NCBI GenBank assembly: GCA_021324675.1 | Contig: JAJPIR010000084.1 | Span: forward strand, 1-64,000 | Source: Actinomycetota bacterium | GTDB lineage: Bacteria > Actinomycetota > Actinomycetes > Mycobacteriales > Pseudonocardiaceae | Direction: 5' to 3' | DNA: 64,000 nt | Shown: positions 53,795 through 63,493 of the stretch, piece after piece | Layout of the letters: each line of letters opens with the position of its first letter | Position numbering within the stretch: position 1 is the first letter of the stretch | Made by a program: the position numbers and the translations under genes | Notes under the pieces: model-generated | The model's input: the letters and a program-made list of their open reading frames with translations, nothing else | Told to the model about the DNA's origin: nothing | The model's database searches: none

Positions 53795-54766
53795 TTACGC
53801 GGCCTGGTCCAGTCCTGGAAAGAAGAGTGGGTTGCGGTCGACGGCGGCGGCGCGGGTCTTGGCGTGAAGCCAGGTAGCGAAGTTACCTTGACGCTCAAGG
53901 AGCATCACGATTTCGCGCAGCTCCGCCAAAACGATGACTTTCTGGGTTAAGGCGTGCCGACACTGCTGGACTGCGGTGTCCGCGAACCTGCTGGCCGACA
54001 CGATCAAGCCGTGTACCCCGGCGGGTCGGCTGTAGACCCGCACAAGGTGCTGAGCAACGCCGTCGACCCCGAGCGGGTTTTTCCGCCATTTGGCTTCGAC
54101 CAGATATGGCTGTGAGCCAAGCTCGACGAGCCCGTCGATCTGCTCACCGATCTGTCCGTTTTCGGTTGACAAGGTAAAGCCTTCGCGCACGGTCAAACCG
54201 TCCAGCTTGAAGATCTGGTTGAGCAGTCGCTCGAAGGCGAGTCCACGTTGGTGGGCGTTGGCCATCGGGAACAACGCTCCCAGCTCGCGCAGCAGAGCCT
54301 CTCGCTCGGTTCGCTTGCGCTCAGCTGCCGCAGCCGCCTCCCGCTGGGGGCGCATCCGCTCGTGACGTTCCCGCTCGCGCTCCTGCTGCATACGAGTGAA
54401 TGCGTCCTTGACGTTGACGAGGGCGCGCACCTTGGCGACCAATCCCTGCGCTTGGAGCGCCTCCTTAGGCCAGCAAGTTGAGAAGTCACCCCAATCCACG
54501 ACACGACGCACGATCTCCCGGCGGGCACGGAGTCCGGACTCGCCCTCAGCGTTAATCCGATTGATGACCGTGCGGGCGATCTCGTACTTGCCGACGGAGT
54601 CCCGGTCAGCGGCGAGACGACGCTCCAGGTCGGCAAGATGCTGGGGCGCGACCCCGGCACCGCGGAAGAATTCCAGAGTGTCCGGCTTCGACCGCACGAG
54701 GATCGGGATGGTGTCGATCAACACGGCGACCAGGTCGGGTGGGTAGTGGTAGGGGTCGTTGTGCAC
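53795..54766 (-). CDS. Mrr-like restriction endonuclease
   Basis: This 323-residue protein has a helical N-terminus with a basic coiled coil (TRMQQERERERHERMRPQREAAAAAERKR) and a C-terminal Mrr-type catalytic core. GLAFERLLNQIFKLDGLTVREGF is followed by the PD-(D/E)xK motif EQIDGLVELGSQPYLVEAKW. No methyltransferase partner is present, so it may be a type IV, modification-dependent enzyme. It is the last gene before attR. Confidence 0.82.
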   Translation of the reverse strand: MHNDPYHYPPDLVAVLIDTIPILVRSKPDTLEFFRGAGVAPQHLADLERRLAADRDSVGKYEIARTVINRINAEGESGLRARREIVRRVVDWGDFSTCWPKEALQAQGLVAKVRALVNVKDAFTRMQQERERERHERMRPQREAAAAAERKRTEREALLRELGALFPMANAHQRGLAFERLLNQIFKLDGLTVREGFTLSTENGQIGEQIDGLVELGSQPYLVEAKWRKNPLGVDGVAQHLVRVYSRPAGVHGLIVSASRFADTAVQQCRHALTQKVIVLAELREIVMLLERQGNFATWLHAKTRAAAVDRNPLFFPGLDQAA

Positions 54767-54917
54767 AGGTCACCTCAAGCAGCCGGACAAATGGCCACTT
54801 TCGTACCACACGATGTGGCCAGCGGTGCGCATGGGGTCAGGGATGGGTGTTTGCGACCTGGATGATCTGCGCCGAGCGCAGCCCGTAGCCCCGGAGCATG
54901 TGCTGCTCCAAACGGGT

Positions 54918-54948
54918 AGGTACATAGCTGCACACCATGGTGCCCTGG
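54918..54948. other. attR: right attP arm plus core
   Basis: AGGTACATA (54,918-54,926) is the element-side arm that faces TGTGTACCT of attL. The core TGCCCTGG is 54,941-54,948. Downstream, the DUF4192 reading frame continues directly from the core. Confidence 0.75.
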
Positions 54949-55263
54949 TGCTGCGGTCCTGGTGCGGTTGCCGCCGAGCGGCTGTGGCTGGCCCTGGTGC
55001 AAGCTACTCCTGCACCTGAGCGAGCTGAACCGGCGGCGCTGCTGGCGCTGACCGCATATTTACGTGGTGATGGTGCCTTAGCGGGCGTCGCCTTGGATGC
55101 TGCCCAGCAGGCCTGCCCCCTTCACTCATTGTCCGCATTGCTGCGGGCTGCACTGGACGGGGGATTGCCACCGGAGCTGCTGCGCGGGGTCGCAAGGGAC
55201 GCCGCGGCCGCGTTGCGGCGGCAGCGTAAGTCGCGCACCCAACGACCGCAACGCCACCGGTGA
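54949..55263 (+). pseudogene. DUF4192 gene, 3' part
   Basis: The frame after the core reads CCGPGAVAAERLWLALVQATPAPERAEP, with LTAYLRGDGALAGVALDAAQ and LLRAALDGGLPPELLRG. This is the usual C-terminal DUF4192 region. Joined to the 5' part at TGCCCTGG it restores a continuous protein of about 350 residues. The ATG at 54,937 is element sequence and only by chance allows expression of this fragment. Confidence 0.9.
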
Positions 55264-55275
55264 TCTGCGCGGCAA

Positions 55276-56232
55276 TCAGCGGGGGTAGCGGCGGGCGAAC
55301 TGCCAGGCATCGGCGATGATCATGGCGAGGTCGCAACGTTCTTGCTTCCAGCCCAGCTCAGATCTCGCCCGATCACTGGAAGCGATCAAGACTGCTGGGT
55401 CGCCCGGCCGCCGGGCCGTAGCTCGGGCCGGGATCGGGTGCCCGGTGACTTGCCGGCAAGTGTCCAGCACCTGCAGGACTGAAAAGCCAGTTCCGTTACC
55501 CAGGTTGTAGATCCGGTGCTGCCCGGGTACGGCGTGTGCCAGCGCCCGCTCGTGAGCGTCGGCAAGATCAAGCACGTGAATGTAGTCGCGGATGCAGGTG
55601 CCGTCGGCAGTCGGCCAATCATCGCCGAACACCATGATCTCATCTCGGTGGCCTAGGGCAACTTGCAGGATCAGCGGAATGAGATGGGTTTCTACGAGGT
55701 GGCGTTCACCGTACTGGCCGTATGCCCCGGCGACATTGAAATACCGCAGGCTTACCGCGGCGATGCCGTGTGCGAGGGCATAGGAGCTGATGGCATGATC
55801 GATTGCCAGCTTGGTCGCCCCATAGGGGTTAGTAGGCCGGGTAGCCGCCTCCTCGATGATCGGCACCGATTCGGGCTCTCCGTACGTGGCCGCGGTGGAG
55901 GAGAAGACCAGCCGGGGGGTGCCGTGTTCACGCATCGCCTCAAGTAGCCGTAGAGACGCGACCACGTTGCCGAGCCAGTAGCGCTGCGGGTGCGTCACCG
56001 ATTCCCCAACCAGCGAGCGAGCCGCGAAGTGCAGCACCCCGTCGAAACCCTCGGCGAGCACCGTGGCGGCATCCTCGACGGAACGCTGGATGAACCGGCA
56101 GCCATCCGGCACTGCGTCACGGTGACCAGTGGATAGGTCGTCCAACACCACAACCTCGTGGCCGGCTTCGACCAGCCGGGCGGCGCAGACGCTACCGATA
56201 TAGCCCGCTCCACCCGTGACCAGCAGCCGCAT
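55276..56232 (-). CDS. galE: UDP-glucose 4-epimerase
   Basis: This 318-residue short-chain dehydrogenase has the NAD loop [30 protein letters not shown]. The catalytic Ser/Tyr/Lys region is [13 protein letters not shown] and [29 protein letters not shown] and the substrate loop [23 protein letters not shown] follow. It interconverts UDP-glucose and UDP-galactose. ATG 56,232 is preferred; the track start adds 12 residues. It is convergent with the DUF4192 fragment and lies just downstream of ideR on the same strand. Confidence 0.93.
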   Translation of the reverse strand: MRLLVTGGAGYIGSVCAARLVEAGHEVVVLDDLSTGHRDAVPDGCRFIQRSVEDAATVLAEGFDGVLHFAARSLVGESVTHPQRYWLGNVVASLRLLEAMREHGTPRLVFSSTAATYGEPESVPIIEEAATRPTNPYGATKLAIDHAISSYALAHGIAAVSLRYFNVAGAYGQYGERHLVETHLIPLILQVALGHRDEIMVFGDDWPTADGTCIRDYIHVLDLADAHERALAHAVPGQHRIYNLGNGTGFSVLQVLDTCRQVTGHPIPARATARRPGDPAVLIASSDRARSELGWKQERCDLAMIIADAWQFARRYPR

Positions 56233-56264
56233 CCGGTCTAGACCATACGAAGAGGACAGCCCCG

Positions 56265-56960
56265 TCACCGCCGACGGCCCATGACAGCGTGGGCCACGGC
56301 GTTGGCCACTTCGACGGTGGCATCCCGGCCTGACAGCACCACCGGATGCGTCATGCGCGTCTGGGCGGCCACTACGACGACGTTGCCGGGTACGGCATCG
56401 ACCTTATGCAGATCCGCCATGAGAGCGGGGTCCAGTTGCACGTGCTCGGCGATGCGTCGCACCTCGACCGTGCCTCCGCCGCGACGGGCCACCTCATCGA
56501 GCCGCACCAGATCTGGCTCGATCGCCGCGGCAGGCTCGCCGACACCGAGCTCGTCGAGTCCCGGGATCGGGTTGCCGTATGGAGAAGTAGTCGGGTTGCC
56601 GAGCAGTGCGACCAGCTTGCGTTCCACCGCCTCGCTCATCACGTGTTCCCAGCGGCAGGCTTCAGTGTGCACTTGTTCCCACTCGAGCCCGATCACGTCG
56701 ACCAGCAGGCGCTCAGCCAGGCGGTGCTTGCGCATCACCGAAACAGCTCGGCTACGGCCAGCCGGGGTGAGTTCAAGGTGCCGGTCATCGGCCACGTTGA
56801 GCAGGCCATCTCGCTCCATGCGGGCCACTGTCTGGCTGACCGTGGGCCCGCTTTGGGCAAGACGTTCGGCGATTCGTGCACGCAGGGGAACCACGCCTTC
56901 CTCTTCGAGCTCGAAGATGGTGCGCAGGTACATCTCAGTGGTGTCGATGAGCTCGTTCAC
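56265..56960 (-). CDS. ideR: Iron-dependent repressor, IdeR/DtxR family
   Basis: This 231-residue protein matches IdeR length. The N-terminal winged HTH reads [20 protein letters not shown] ... [26 protein letters not shown]. The metal-binding dimerisation part reads [34 protein letters not shown] with C and H ligands, and a C-terminal SH3-like domain follows. The GTG at 56,960 ([11 protein letters not shown]) gives the usual N-terminus. Its place between galE and sigB is the conserved actinobacterial arrangement. It represses iron-uptake genes when Fe(II) is bound. Confidence 0.93.
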   Translation of the reverse strand: MNELIDTTEMYLRTIFELEEEGVVPLRARIAERLAQSGPTVSQTVARMERDGLLNVADDRHLELTPAGRSRAVSVMRKHRLAERLLVDVIGLEWEQVHTEACRWEHVMSEAVERKLVALLGNPTTSPYGNPIPGLDELGVGEPAAAIEPDLVRLDEVARRGGGTVEVRRIAEHVQLDPALMADLHKVDAVPGNVVVVAAQTRMTHPVVLSGRDATVEVANAVAHAVMGRRR

Positions 56961-57038
56961 ACCAGTCTCCCTCGGTTGCATCTATGGTAAGTCCTGGCTG
57001 AGGCGTTGCAGAGCCTGCATGTCCAAGGGGGCGGCAGG

Positions 57039-57896
57039 ATGGGCTCCATGCACCCGCTGATCTCACCGCAGCAGCTGGCTTCGTTGCTGAGCGGCCTTGA
57101 TCCGCCCACTGTGATCGACGTGCGCTGGTCGCTCACCGGTCCACCAGGCCGCGTCGACTACAGCGCGAGCCATCTACCCGGTGCGGTCTTTATGGACGTA
57201 GACACCGATCTGGCTGGACCGCCGGGCCCTGGGGGACGGCATCCATTGCCGGATCCAGCGGCGCTGCAGGCCACCTTGCGCGCTGCAGGTGTGCACGCGG
57301 CGATCCCGGTTGTCGCCTACGACGCGGCGGACGGGTCAGTCGCAGCCCGGCTGTGGTGGCTGCTGCGCTGGGCCGGACACCAGACGGTCGCGGTCCTGGA
57401 TGGCGGGATCGCGGCGTGGCGGGCAGCTGGACTGCCGGTGACTGCTGACGTACCGCATCCTCAGGCCGGCACGTTCACCGTTCGACCCGGAGGGATGCCG
57501 GTACTCGACGCGGCGCGCGCGACGGTACTGGCCCGAGATGGGATCTTGCTTGATGCTCGGGTGAGTCCGCGTTACCGGGGGGACACCGAGCCGGTGGATC
57601 CGCGGGCCGGCCACATCCCGGGGGCAACCAACGCGCCGTTCACCGCGCTGACCGATGCGCAGGGATGCTGGTTGCCACCGGAGCAGCTGCACGAGCTAGC
57701 CCACCGGTGGGGAGTAGCGGATGCGGAGGTGGGCGTCTACTGCGGTTCTGGGATCAACGCCTGCGCTCTGGTGCTGGGACTTGAACTCGCTGGGGTGACT
57801 TGTGCTGCACGTCCGGCGGCGCTGTATGCCGGTTCCTGGTCACATTGGTGCACCGATCCGGGTCGTCCAGTGGCGACCGGCCCGAATCCCGGATAG
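57039..57896 (+). CDS. Thiosulfate/3-mercaptopyruvate sulfurtransferase
   Basis: This 285-residue protein has two rhodanese domains. The N-terminal domain carries VIDVRWSLTGPPGRVDYSASHLPGAVFMDVDTDLAG. The C-terminal domain has the active-site loop VGVYCGSGINACALVLGLELAG, with the catalytic Cys. The related SseA proteins of actinobacteria are of the same size. It transfers sulfane sulfur to thiophilic acceptors. ATG 57,039 or 57,048 is the start; both fit. Confidence 0.9.
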   Translation: MGSMHPLISPQQLASLLSGLDPPTVIDVRWSLTGPPGRVDYSASHLPGAVFMDVDTDLAGPPGPGGRHPLPDPAALQATLRAAGVHAAIPVVAYDAADGSVAARLWWLLRWAGHQTVAVLDGGIAAWRAAGLPVTADVPHPQAGTFTVRPGGMPVLDAARATVLARDGILLDARVSPRYRGDTEPVDPRAGHIPGATNAPFTALTDAQGCWLPPEQLHELAHRWGVADAEVGVYCGSGINACALVLGLELAGVTCAARPAALYAGSWSHWCTDPGRPVATGPNPG

Positions 57897-57944
57897 CCGT
57901 CGTTGTCGCGCTTGTGGCTACGCAGGCCGGTAGCGTGCAACCTC

Positions 57945-59117
57945 ATGAGCCCTCCCTCCGCGGTGATCGTCTGGGACGAGGCCCTACTCGGTTATGACCT
58001 CGGTGGCCGGCACCCGCTGAATCCGATCCGGCTCGATCTCACTATCCGGCTGGCTCGCTCGCTGGGCGTTCTCGATGGCGTGCCGTTAGTGGTACCGGAA
58101 CCGGCCACTGATGACGAGCTGCGCACGGTTCACTCCGGCGACTACCTGGCGGCAGTGAAGCAAGCGCCACGGGGGCGTAGAGGACACGGCTTGGGTACTC
58201 CAGACAACCCGATCTTTCCCCGCATGCACGAAGCCTCGGCACTAGTCGCGGGTGCATCGTTGCGCGCTGCTGATGAAATCCTTGCCGGGCATGCGGCGCG
58301 GGCAGTCAACATCGCCGGCGGGCTGCATCACGCGATGCGTAACTACGCCTCGGGTTTTTGCATTTACAACGATTGCGCGCTGGCGATCCGGCGATTGCTC
58401 GATGGCGGAGTGTCCCGCGTGGCTTATGTCGACATTGACGTGCATCACGGTGACGGGGTGGAGGCGGCTTTCGTCGACGATCCCCGGGTACTGACCATCT
58501 CGCTGCATCAGCACCCGGCGACGCTGTTTCCGGGCACCGGGTATCCCGCCGACACCGGTGGCCCCGGTGCCGAAGGCTCGGCAGTCAACGTGCCACTCCC
58601 ACCCGGTACCGGCGACGACGGGTGGTTACGGGCATTCCATGCGGTGGTGCCGGCGCTGCTGCAGGCATTCCGACCTGAGGTGCTGGTGACCCAACACGGC
58701 GCAGACACCCATGCAGAAGATCCACTCGCCAACCTTGCGCTGTCGGTGGACGGCCAACGGGAAGCCCATCGTGCGCTGGCAGAGCTCGCCGATACCACAG
58801 CCAGTGGCCGATGGCTCGCTCTTGGCGGGGGCGGCTACTCGCTGTTCCGGGTGGTTCCCCGGTCATGGACGCACCTGCTGGCCTCCGTGCTTGGTCGTGA
58901 GGTCGACCCCGACGCAGCCGTGCCTCCCGACTGGACCGCGTATGCCGCCTCGGTTGCGCACGGCGCACAGCTGCCCACCTCGATGACCGACGGCACCGAG
59001 CCACAATGGAGGCCCTGGGACGGGACCGCAGACGCCGACCTGGATCGGGCAATCCGGGCGACCCGGCGCGCTGTCTACCCCCTGCACGGTCTAGATCCCA
59101 ATGACCCCCGCGACTGA
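57945..59117 (+). CDS. AcuC-type acetoin utilisation / class I histone deacetylase-like protein
   Basis: This 390-residue arginase-deacetylase fold protein has WDEALLGYDLGGRHPLNPIRL and GGLHHAMRNYASGFCIYND. The zinc site is YVDIDVHHGDGVEAAF, with ISLHQ and TQHGADTHAEDPLANLALS. The final WLALGGGGYSLFRVVPRSWTHLLA motif is typical of AcuC, which deacetylates acetyl-CoA synthetase. ATG 57,945 was chosen; the track ORF starts earlier without support. It follows the rhodanese gene by 48 bp. Confidence 0.9.
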   Translation: MSPPSAVIVWDEALLGYDLGGRHPLNPIRLDLTIRLARSLGVLDGVPLVVPEPATDDELRTVHSGDYLAAVKQAPRGRRGHGLGTPDNPIFPRMHEASALVAGASLRAADEILAGHAARAVNIAGGLHHAMRNYASGFCIYNDCALAIRRLLDGGVSRVAYVDIDVHHGDGVEAAFVDDPRVLTISLHQHPATLFPGTGYPADTGGPGAEGSAVNVPLPPGTGDDGWLRAFHAVVPALLQAFRPEVLVTQHGADTHAEDPLANLALSVDGQREAHRALAELADTTASGRWLALGGGGYSLFRVVPRSWTHLLASVLGREVDPDAAVPPDWTAYAASVAHGAQLPTSMTDGTEPQWRPWDGTADADLDRAIRATRRAVYPLHGLDPNDPRD

Positions 59118-59970
59118 AACGGGCTGGTGTCTACCGCATGGGCGCCAGGGCGGAGTGCTTCGTGGCTTACAAAAGGCATGAAGCTGGGCATTATCGCGCA
59201 GGCGATGGGGCTGGCATATCGGAGTCTAAGATGGCGGCGATCGCCTTCTACGACCCATTGGCTGCTTTCCGGACCTCAAGGTACTCGCCCTTGTCGATCG
59301 CCGGGTTGTCTATCGAGTAGAACCCGACAGCCGTAACCCAAGTCACCGGAGTTCGCCACCTCGACTGGGGTTATATCGGCGTTAAAAGGTGCCCAGCGGG
59401 AATAGACGTTCCCGCAGGCCACTAGACACGGCCAATCCAATACCGATCGACAAGATGGCGAAGCGAGTTACCTTCCCCTGGCGCCATGAGCCATTCCTTT
59501 CGGACTCCAACGGTCTGCTGAGCGCATATCGCGCGGCGTGCAGCATCCCGATGGGGCTGAAAAGTGCATTTCTGCGGTGCTCGGCGCAGGCGGAATTTCA
59601 CCGCTTTGCTTGGACTGCGTAGGCGGCTTTCCCCAACCGCGTTTCAGTGGGCTACAGCTGTAATAGGCCGCTACGTCAATCCGCCACGATCATCGCTGTT
59701 CCGGACGAGTAGCACTCCATCCTCGTGAGGCCCTATGAGGTGGGAGGCCCTATGAGGTGGGAGGCCCTATGAGGTGGGAGGACCGGACCAGGTGGGAGGG
59801 CCGGACCAGGTGGGAAGGCCGGACCCCCGACGAGCCCGACCTTCCGCGGCGCGCGACAGCCTGAGTCTGACGTCGCGTGGTCCTCATGTGCCTTGAGCTG
59901 ACAGTGCCTGCCTGACACGGCGGCGTCAATGCTGCCATTCGAGCGGTGACGCGCAGAAGCCAATGTCGAG
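59118..59970. other. Long gap upstream of the sigB 3' end
   Basis: No gene is supported. The frames at 59,138-59,320 and 59,389-59,622 have poor composition and no ribosome-binding site. A short minisatellite is described separately. The rest shows no clear repeat or hairpin. Confidence 0.5.
59729..59825. repeat. Minisatellite of 17- and 18-bp units
   Basis: Three exact 17-bp units (GGCCCTATGAGGTGGGA) are followed by two 18-bp units with a changed middle (GGACCGGACCAGGTGGGA, then GGGCCGGACCAGGTGGGA) and a partial unit. All units keep AGGTGGGA. On the minus strand this gives repeated SHL(V/I) codons, but no supported gene covers it. Copy number probably varies between strains. Confidence 0.85.
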
Positions 59971-60945
59971 TCAACTGGCGTAAGCACGCAGCCGCTCGGC
60001 ACGATCTCCATGGCGTAGCTTGGCCATGACTTCGCGCTCGATTTGGCGGACCCGCTCGCGGGAGAGTCCGAACCGCTTACCGATTTGGTCCAGCGTGCGA
60101 GGCTGACCATCGTCAAGGCCGTACCGCAACCGGATGACCTTTTGTTCCCGGTCTTCGAGCGTGGACAGTACCCGGCGCAGATCGTCTTGCAGCAATCCAG
60201 AAATCACCGCGGATTCTGCATCGGTGGCTTCTGCGTCCTCGATGAAGTCGCCCAGCGGCGCTTCCTCCTCGGCACCCACAGGCATGTCCAGGCTTACCGG
60301 ATCCCGGGAGTACTCCAGCAAGTCAGCTACCTTATCTACCGGTATGCCAGACTCGCGGGCCAGCTCTTGGTCAGTTGCTTCCCGGCCCAGTTGCTGGTGC
60401 AGGTCTCGTTTGATCCGGGCCAGCTTGTTCACTTGTTCCACCAGGTGCACGGGAAGTCGAATAGTGCGTCCCTGGTCGGCCATCCCGCGGGTGATGGCCT
60501 GGCGGATCCACCACGTGGCATAAGTGGAAAACTTGAAGCCCTTCGTGTAGTCAAATTTTTCTACTGCGCGGATCAGACCAAGGTTGCCCTCTTGAATCAG
60601 GTCCAGCAGCGGCATTCCACGACCGGTGTAGCGCTTGGCGAGCGACACCACCAACCGCAAGTTAGCCTCCAGCAGGTGATTCTTCGCTTGCTGGCCATCG
60701 TCGACCAGCCGGGCCAGATCAGTTCGCCGGCTAGGCGTTAGCTGCGCTGAGGTGTCGAGGATGTGCCGGGCAAATACTCCGGCCTCGATGCGCTTGGCAA
60801 GTTCAACTTCCTGCTGAGCGCTGAGCAGCGCGGTGCGTCCGATGCCGTTGAGATAGACCCGGACCAGGTCCGCTGCTGGGCTCTGCGCGTCGAGATCCGC
60901 CTCAAGGGTGGTGTCTGCTTCCACGGTAATCTGCGCGGCGGTCAT
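59971..60945 (-). CDS. sigB: RNA polymerase sigma factor, SigB type
   Basis: This 324-residue group 1/2 sigma factor starts with [29 protein letters not shown] (region 1.2). [57 protein letters not shown] (region 2) is next. It has the 3.x linker and ends with the region 4 [31 protein letters not shown]. It lacks the long SigA N-terminus. Position next to ideR and dtd fits actinobacterial sigB, the general stress sigma factor. ATG 60,945 is preceded by GCAGGAAGG. Confidence 0.94.
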   Translation of the reverse strand: MTAAQITVEADTTLEADLDAQSPAADLVRVYLNGIGRTALLSAQQEVELAKRIEAGVFARHILDTSAQLTPSRRTDLARLVDDGQQAKNHLLEANLRLVVSLAKRYTGRGMPLLDLIQEGNLGLIRAVEKFDYTKGFKFSTYATWWIRQAITRGMADQGRTIRLPVHLVEQVNKLARIKRDLHQQLGREATDQELARESGIPVDKVADLLEYSRDPVSLDMPVGAEEEAPLGDFIEDAEATDAESAVISGLLQDDLRRVLSTLEDREQKVIRLRYGLDDGQPRTLDQIGKRFGLSRERVRQIEREVMAKLRHGDRAERLRAYAS

Positions 60946-61208
60946 CAGGTTCCTTCCTGCAACGGATCCTCGGGTCGGCTGGCGCCCGGCGTTCGCGAAT
61001 CGGCGCGACGCTGCACGTGTCTAGCCATCGGGGTACCCGAGGCGTCGATAGTTGCAACGCCGCGAGGCCGGATTCCGTTCCCGGACTCTCGCCCGAACGA
61101 CGAACGAGTTGGCGGGGAAGTGCCCAGCCCGCAGGACCACTCAGACACTTCTCAGGTTGGTGGCCGTTTGACGCGGTCAGCGCCCGGGTTGGTAGCTCTT
61201 GAAGAGCG

Positions 61209-61634
61209 TCACACTTCGAGGAGGACGGTGAACGGGCCGTCGGCCACGCTGCGCACAGCCATCATGGCGCCGAAGCGTCCGGTGGCCACGAGGACACCCC
61301 GAGCGCGGAGGCGGTCGACGACCTCGTCGATCAGCGGTTCAGCGTGCTCGGGGCGGGCTGCTGCGGTGAAGGAGGGCCGCCGGCCCTTGCGGGTGCTGCC
61401 GTAGAGGGTGAACTGGCTCACGATCAGCACCCCGGCGCCGGTATCGGCGACTGAACGTTCGTCGCGCAGGATCCGCAACTCGTGCAGTTTGCGCGCCATC
61501 GTTTCGGCTTGCTCAGACCCGTCGTCATGGGTGACGCCGAGCAGCACGAGCAGCCCGGGTCGGTCCAACTCGCCGACCACCTGGCCAGCGACGAGCACCG
61601 CTGCTTCGGTCACTCGGCTTACTACCGCCCGCAC
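61209..61634 (-). CDS. dtd: D-aminoacyl-tRNA deacylase
   Basis: This 141-residue DTD protein begins VRAVVSRVTEAAVLVAGQVVGELDRPGLLVLLGVTHDD and has the catalytic VSQFTLYGSTRKGRRPSF motif with SQxT. The second motif, TGRFGAMMAV, aligns with the GxPG-type NGP/TGxFGAxM loop. It removes D-amino acids from mischarged tRNA. GTG 61,634 gives the full length; the track ORF is over-extended. Confidence 0.93.
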   Translation of the reverse strand: MRAVVSRVTEAAVLVAGQVVGELDRPGLLVLLGVTHDDGSEQAETMARKLHELRILRDERSVADTGAGVLIVSQFTLYGSTRKGRRPSFTAAARPEHAEPLIDEVVDRLRARGVLVATGRFGAMMAVRSVADGPFTVLLEV

Positions 61635-61720
61635 GGCGCTGGATACTGCCAGGTCCTGCGACTTGCGCTGCGGCCTCTGCGTCGGGACGCTCGTGAGTAG
61701 ATCGAAGTGGAGGTGGTGTC

Positions 61721-63463
61721 GTGACTGCGCCAGTTGGCGATCCCCTGGCCGAGGTTCGCCAGGACGCCGCTGACATGGTGTCCTCGGTCCGGTCGCTGCT
61801 CGGCATTGACTCGGCGATGGCCGAGTTGGATCCTGCTGGGCTTGGTGAGGCACTGGGCAAGTTTGCGTTGGCGGTGGCTGGGCAGCCGGCAGTGCTGTCC
61901 CGGTCGGCGATGAAGTACGGCATGCGCAGCGCGCAAGCTGTCCTCACTGCGGCGCTGCGCACCCTGGGTTCGGAGGAGGAAGGTCCCGCTCCGGCGCGGG
62001 AGGACCGGCGGTTCTCCGATCCGGCCTGGACCAGCAACCCGTGGTTCTACCTGCTGCGCCAGCAGCATGCACTGCTGGAAGACTTCGTGCAGAGCCTGCT
62101 GGCCGCGGCCGACCTTGATGAGGTCACCCGGCGCAAGGCCGACTTCGCGCTGGGCCAGATGGTTGACGCGACCGCGCCGACCAACTGGCTCGTGACTAAC
62201 CCGGCGGCGTTGAAAAGGGCCTTCGATACCGGTGGACTGAGCCTGGTGCGTGGAGCCAGCAATGCACTGCGGGATCTGGTCACCAACAAGGGCATGCCGC
62301 GCCAGGTCACGCCAGGCCGGTTTCGCCCCGGTCATGAACTGGCCGCCACACCGGGCAGCGTGGTGTTCCGCAACCGGTTGATCGAGCTCATCCAGTACGA
62401 GCCGCAGACCGAGACCGTGCACGAGGTGCCGCTGCTGTTCAGCCCGCCCTGGATCAACAAGTACTACATCATGGATCTCGCACCAGGAAAGAGCCTGGTG
62501 GAGTGGGCTGTGCAGCATGGCCATACCTGTTTCATGATTAGCTACCGGAACCCAGATGCGGCGCTGGCTCAGCTATCCATGAGCGATTACCTGCGGGAAG
62601 GGTTACTGGCCGCGCTGGACGTGGTCGAGGAGATCACCGGAACTCAACGGACGAACGTGGCGGGGCTGTGTCTCGGCGGCACCATGGCTGCGGCCATGCT
62701 CGCCTGGCTGACGGCTCGCGGGGAAGACCGGGTCGCCTCGCTGACCCTGATGAACACCCTGCTCGATTTCACGCTGCCTGGCCAGCTGGGAGTATTTACC
62801 GATGAGGCGACGATCACCCGCTTGACGCGCGTCATGCAACGCAAGGGCTACTTGCCGGCAGATAGCATGGCGACCACGTTCAACCTGCTGCGTGGCCGCG
62901 ACCTGGTGTGGAACTACGTGGTCAATGATTGGTTGCTGGGCGAGGAGCCGGCACCATTCGACATGCTCAGCTGGAACGCCGACTCCACCCGGATGCCCGC
63001 GACCATGCATACCGAGTATCTGAGGTGTTTATATCTGCAGAACCGCTTGGCGAAAGGTGAGCTGGACTTGGCCGGCGAGCGGCTGGATCTCGGCAAGATC
63101 AGTAAGGATAGCTATTTCGTCTCCGCTGAGCGGGATCACATCGCGTTGTGGAAGGCCGTGTATGCCGGCGCCCGATTGATGGGCGGCACCGTATGGTTCA
63201 TGCTATCCAACTCCGGGCACATCGCTGGCGTGGTGAACCCGCCCAATCCAAAGTCCAAACATTGGGTCAGTTCGGCGGAGACACTGCCCGAGGATCCAGA
63301 GACCTGGCGCCAGCAGGCCAGCGAGGTTGGCAAGTCCTGGTGGCTGGACTGGACGCCGTGGATCGAGGCGCGGGCTGGGAAGGAGCGGACCCCGCCACCG
63401 ATGGGTAGCACCATGTATCCGCCTCTGGTGGCGGCTCCGGGCACGTATGTGCGGGAGAAATGA
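61721..63463 (+). CDS. phaC: Polyhydroxyalkanoate synthase
   Basis: This 580-residue alpha/beta hydrolase has the lipase-like box VAGLCLGGTMAAAM with the catalytic Cys. The conserved PPWINKYYIMDLAPGKSLVEWAVQHGHTCFMISYRNPD, the late D (SAERDHIALWKAVYAGARLM) and the H (NSGHIAGVVNPPNPK) complete the synthase pattern. Length fits class I. It polymerises hydroxyacyl-CoA into storage polyester. GTG 61,721 has GGAGGTGG just upstream. The next gene is an XRE regulator 30 bp downstream, possibly a PHA-linked regulator. Confidence 0.92.
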   Translation: MTAPVGDPLAEVRQDAADMVSSVRSLLGIDSAMAELDPAGLGEALGKFALAVAGQPAVLSRSAMKYGMRSAQAVLTAALRTLGSEEEGPAPAREDRRFSDPAWTSNPWFYLLRQQHALLEDFVQSLLAAADLDEVTRRKADFALGQMVDATAPTNWLVTNPAALKRAFDTGGLSLVRGASNALRDLVTNKGMPRQVTPGRFRPGHELAATPGSVVFRNRLIELIQYEPQTETVHEVPLLFSPPWINKYYIMDLAPGKSLVEWAVQHGHTCFMISYRNPDAALAQLSMSDYLREGLLAALDVVEEITGTQRTNVAGLCLGGTMAAAMLAWLTARGEDRVASLTLMNTLLDFTLPGQLGVFTDEATITRLTRVMQRKGYLPADSMATTFNLLRGRDLVWNYVVNDWLLGEEPAPFDMLSWNADSTRMPATMHTEYLRCLYLQNRLAKGELDLAGERLDLGKISKDSYFVSAERDHIALWKAVYAGARLMGGTVWFMLSNSGHIAGVVNPPNPKSKHWVSSAETLPEDPETWRQQASEVGKSWWLDWTPWIEARAGKERTPPPMGSTMYPPLVAAPGTYVREK

Positions 63464-63493
63464 CGGCTGCCTGGCGCGGGAATGAGGTAAGCC

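Larger units (their letters stand above)
12773..54948. mobile_element. 42-kb integrative element inserted in a DUF4192 gene
   Basis: The boundaries are defined by the split host gene and the 8-bp core TGCCCTGG at 12,773-12,780 and 54,941-54,948. A large serine recombinase begins 25 bp from the left core. The content is typical of an integrative mobile element: excisionase-like protein, ParA system, SSBs, coupling-type ATPases, toxin-antitoxin loci, restriction and HEPN defence genes, and IS remnants. Several stretches are visibly more AT-rich than the flanks. No recognised relaxase, VirB4 or Rep protein was found, so it may be mobilisable only. Confidence 0.88.

Noticed and set aside
12773-54948. 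Insertion into a tRNA gene
   Set aside because: No tRNA-like sequence lies at either junction. The core is inside the DUF4192 coding sequence.
12773-54948. Classical actinomycete ICE with an FtsK/TraB pump
   Set aside because: No FtsK-type translocase with a gamma domain and no pSAM2-like Rep gene were found. The ATPases are VirD4/TraG-like.
59138-59622. ORFs 59,138-59,320 and 59,389-59,622
   Set aside because: They have no ribosome-binding site, no family features and poor codon pattern in a gap with a minisatellite.
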